Part shown: piece after piece, positions 35,944 through 36,807 of the stretch
Layout of the letters: each line of letters starts with the position of its first letter
Position numbering within the stretch: the first letter of the stretch is position 1
IMG/VR virus record: IMGVR_UViG_3300044692_000005
Location: 1-36,807 of that record
Source: a virus
Length of the DNA: 36,807 nucleotides
Strand: one strand, 5' to 3'
Made by a program: the position numbers and the translations under genes
The notes under the pieces: generated by a model
Told to the model about the DNA's origin: nothing
The model's database searches: none
The model's input: only the letters and a program-made list of their open reading frames with translations

Positions 35944-36210
35944 CTAAGCCGCTCCCATCGGAAAATCAGCCTTCACCAGTCCAGCAAGAAACTCATCCAG
36001 CGCTTCGCGTATCGCACGATCCATCTGCAAGCCTGCTCCGTACTTGCGCTGAGCTTCTTCGACGACCTGTCGCGTCTGCTCCATCGTCATCCAGTTGTGA
36101 TGCAACCGGACCCGGTTAACGACGGCGTTCTTGATCCGCACATCGTCGGTAATGGCTAGGCACTTGTTATGCGTAGCGCGCCAGATGCTGAGGTTGGTTA
36201 CGGCGCTCAT
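35944..36210 (-). CDS. 88-residue protein, unknown
   Basis: ATG at 36210 overlaps the upstream TGA (ATGA). Features SAVTNLSIWRATHNKCLAIT, a helix around VVNRVRLHHNWMTMEQTRQV and an acidic helix (REALDEFLAGLVKADFP). Stop lies directly before repeat I. Unknown function. Confidence 0.6.
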   Translation of the reverse strand: MSAVTNLSIWRATHNKCLAITDDVRIKNAVVNRVRLHHNWMTMEQTRQVVEEAQRKYGAGLQMDRAIREALDEFLAGLVKADFPMGAA

Positions 36211-36581
36211 GCCGCACGCTCCCATGCCTGCTCAGCCTGTGCCTGTACCCATTCCGTCGCTGCCTTGACGACACCAGGCTCCATCACGAGGGACGAGAAC
36301 CAGCGCTTGCGCATTTCGTTGATGTCGTCGATTTCCAGGCGGTGGTCGAACATCAATTTATGGAGGTCGTCGGCCAGATACGGGTAGTAGCCCACGATTT
36401 GTTCGGCGAGATAGCGTTCGTCGCCTTGGGGGCAGTCCTCGAAATACTCGCGGATCGCCTGTTCCGTGGCGTTGCCGTCATGTCCCAGCTTCCCGTGCAG
36501 TTCTGCAGCAATGAAACGCTCGTGGTCGGGATCGGGTTCGAAGCGGTCTTGTACGAAGTCGGCGTAGTGGAGTTTGTTCAT
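36207..36581 (-). CDS. 124-residue acidic protein, unknown
   Basis: Acidic and aromatic (HYADFVQDRFEPDPDHERFI, EYFEDCPQGDERYLAEQIVG). Coupled by ATGA at both ends. Typical of small early leftward phage genes, unknown function. Confidence 0.6.
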   Translation of the reverse strand: MNKLHYADFVQDRFEPDPDHERFIAAELHGKLGHDGNATEQAIREYFEDCPQGDERYLAEQIVGYYPYLADDLHKLMFDHRLEIDDINEMRKRWFSSLVMEPGVVKAATEWVQAQAEQAWERAA

Positions 36582-36706
36582 GGCATAAGTCCTTTCAGTA
36601 TTTCGTCCTTCACGCAGAACGCGAGTAGTGCGGTAAGGGCGAGAAGAAGTTGGGTGAAGCGCGAAACGCCTCTGTGTTGTTGGCGTGGCGTTGCTAAGGG
36701 AGTCAT
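36578..36706 (-). CDS. 42-residue single-pass membrane peptide starting in repeat J
   Basis: ATG at 36706 overlaps the upstream TGA. Residues 1-18 (TPLATPRQQHRGVSRFT) are encoded by repeat J, followed by a transmembrane helix (LLLALTALLAFCV) and a short tail. Like the gene at 35495, its start has been supplied by the repeat. Unknown function. Confidence 0.5.
   Translation of the reverse strand: MTPLATPRQQHRGVSRFTQLLLALTALLAFCVKDEILKGLMP
36654..36698 (+). repeat. boundary repeat J (plus orientation)
   Basis: GTGAAGCGCGAAA, CGCCTCTGTGTTGTTGGC, GTGGCGTTGCTAAG. Follows the partial gene at the window end. If the pattern holds, a minus-oriented partner lies beyond 36807 at the 5' end of that gene. 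Confidence 0.8.
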
Positions 36707-36807
36707 GCGCGCACCGCCTTCATTGCCATACGAATGAGGCGCTTTTGTTGGGCGGCCCATGCGGCGTCCCATGCGGCGTCCTGTGCGGCGGCCCGTGCGG
36801 CGGCCCG
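36703..36807 (-). CDS. 3' end of an Ala/Trp-repeat protein (partial)
   Basis: Last 34 codons of a minus-strand gene cut by the window. It consists of Ala-rich repeats (RAAARAAAQDAAWDAAWAAQ) and ends QKRLIRMAMKAVRA. Proteins with AAWDAARAAA repeats are frequent in phage early regions and of unknown role. Stop overlaps the next ATG. Confidence 0.6.
   Translation of the reverse strand, partial: RAAARAAAQDAAWDAAWAAQQKRLIRMAMKAVRA
36751..36807. repeat. 12-bp tandem repeats
   Basis: About four and a half units of a 12-bp repeat (GCGGCGTCCCAT and variants) encode the AAWD/AAWA/AAQD/AAAR repeats of the partial gene. In frame, so unit gain or loss keeps the gene open. Continues past the window edge. 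Confidence 0.8.

Noticed and set aside
27901-36698. CRISPR array or insertion sequences as explanation of the repeats
   Set aside because: Copies are hundreds to thousands of bases apart, alternate in orientation and enclose unrelated genes; no transposase, target duplications or regular spacers are visible.

Overview
This window is phage DNA: almost the whole genome of a temperate, podovirus-like phage of a moderately high-GC proteobacterium. The evidence is a P22-type portal with a short-tail adaptor and ejection proteins, a tyrosine integrase with excisionase, two convergent gene blocks packed head to tail with 1-4 nt ATGA/GTGA overlaps, and an attachment site containing a perfect IHF consensus. 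I cannot name the host genus. No repressor/Cro region is visible. The outward-facing starts of the two operons lie at the two window ends, so the immunity region is probably the part missing beyond those ends.

Rightward early block (1-3675): a small membrane protein, a replication-initiator-like protein whose gene carries two copies of an 18-bp palindrome (candidate origin), small zinc-finger and unknown genes, NinB, a Ref-type HNH protein, a VRR-NUC nuclease, an HTH protein and a Q-like candidate antiterminator. A 350-bp gene-poor stretch (3676-4026) follows, where a late promoter would be expected. The late block (4027-26245) opens with a DnaQ-like exonuclease that appears to start at CTG. 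It continues with a lysis module (holin-like, P5-type lysis/virion protein, nested spanins), a tRNA-Trp(CCA), terminase, portal, GNAT acetyltransferase, Gln/Asn-rich and large ejection-type proteins, an FmdB zinc ribbon, scaffold, major capsid, head-tail adaptor, a large tail-stem protein and two tail-tip/fibre proteins, one extremely glycine-rich.

Attachment region (26238-26452): five direct TGTGCTAGT-type 9-mers flank a 39-bp core that is the 5' half of a tRNA-Arg(CCT) gene on the minus strand, with an IHF site between left arm and core. Late genes lie on one side and int on the other, so attP is intact and this copy is excised or virion DNA, not an integrated prophage.

Leftward block (26378-36807, all minus): int, xis, two DUF551 proteins, many small unknown genes, and a recombination module (ERF annealing protein, YqaJ/lambda-type exonuclease, SSB-like partner). 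Its most striking feature is a family of nine ~44-bp repeats (A-J) that strictly alternate in orientation. They form terminal inverted repeats around four complete single-gene units and one cut by the window end, and look like a gene-cassette system. A second, shorter linker repeat sits at four other gene junctions. Both suggest that this accessory arm is built by shuffling single genes.
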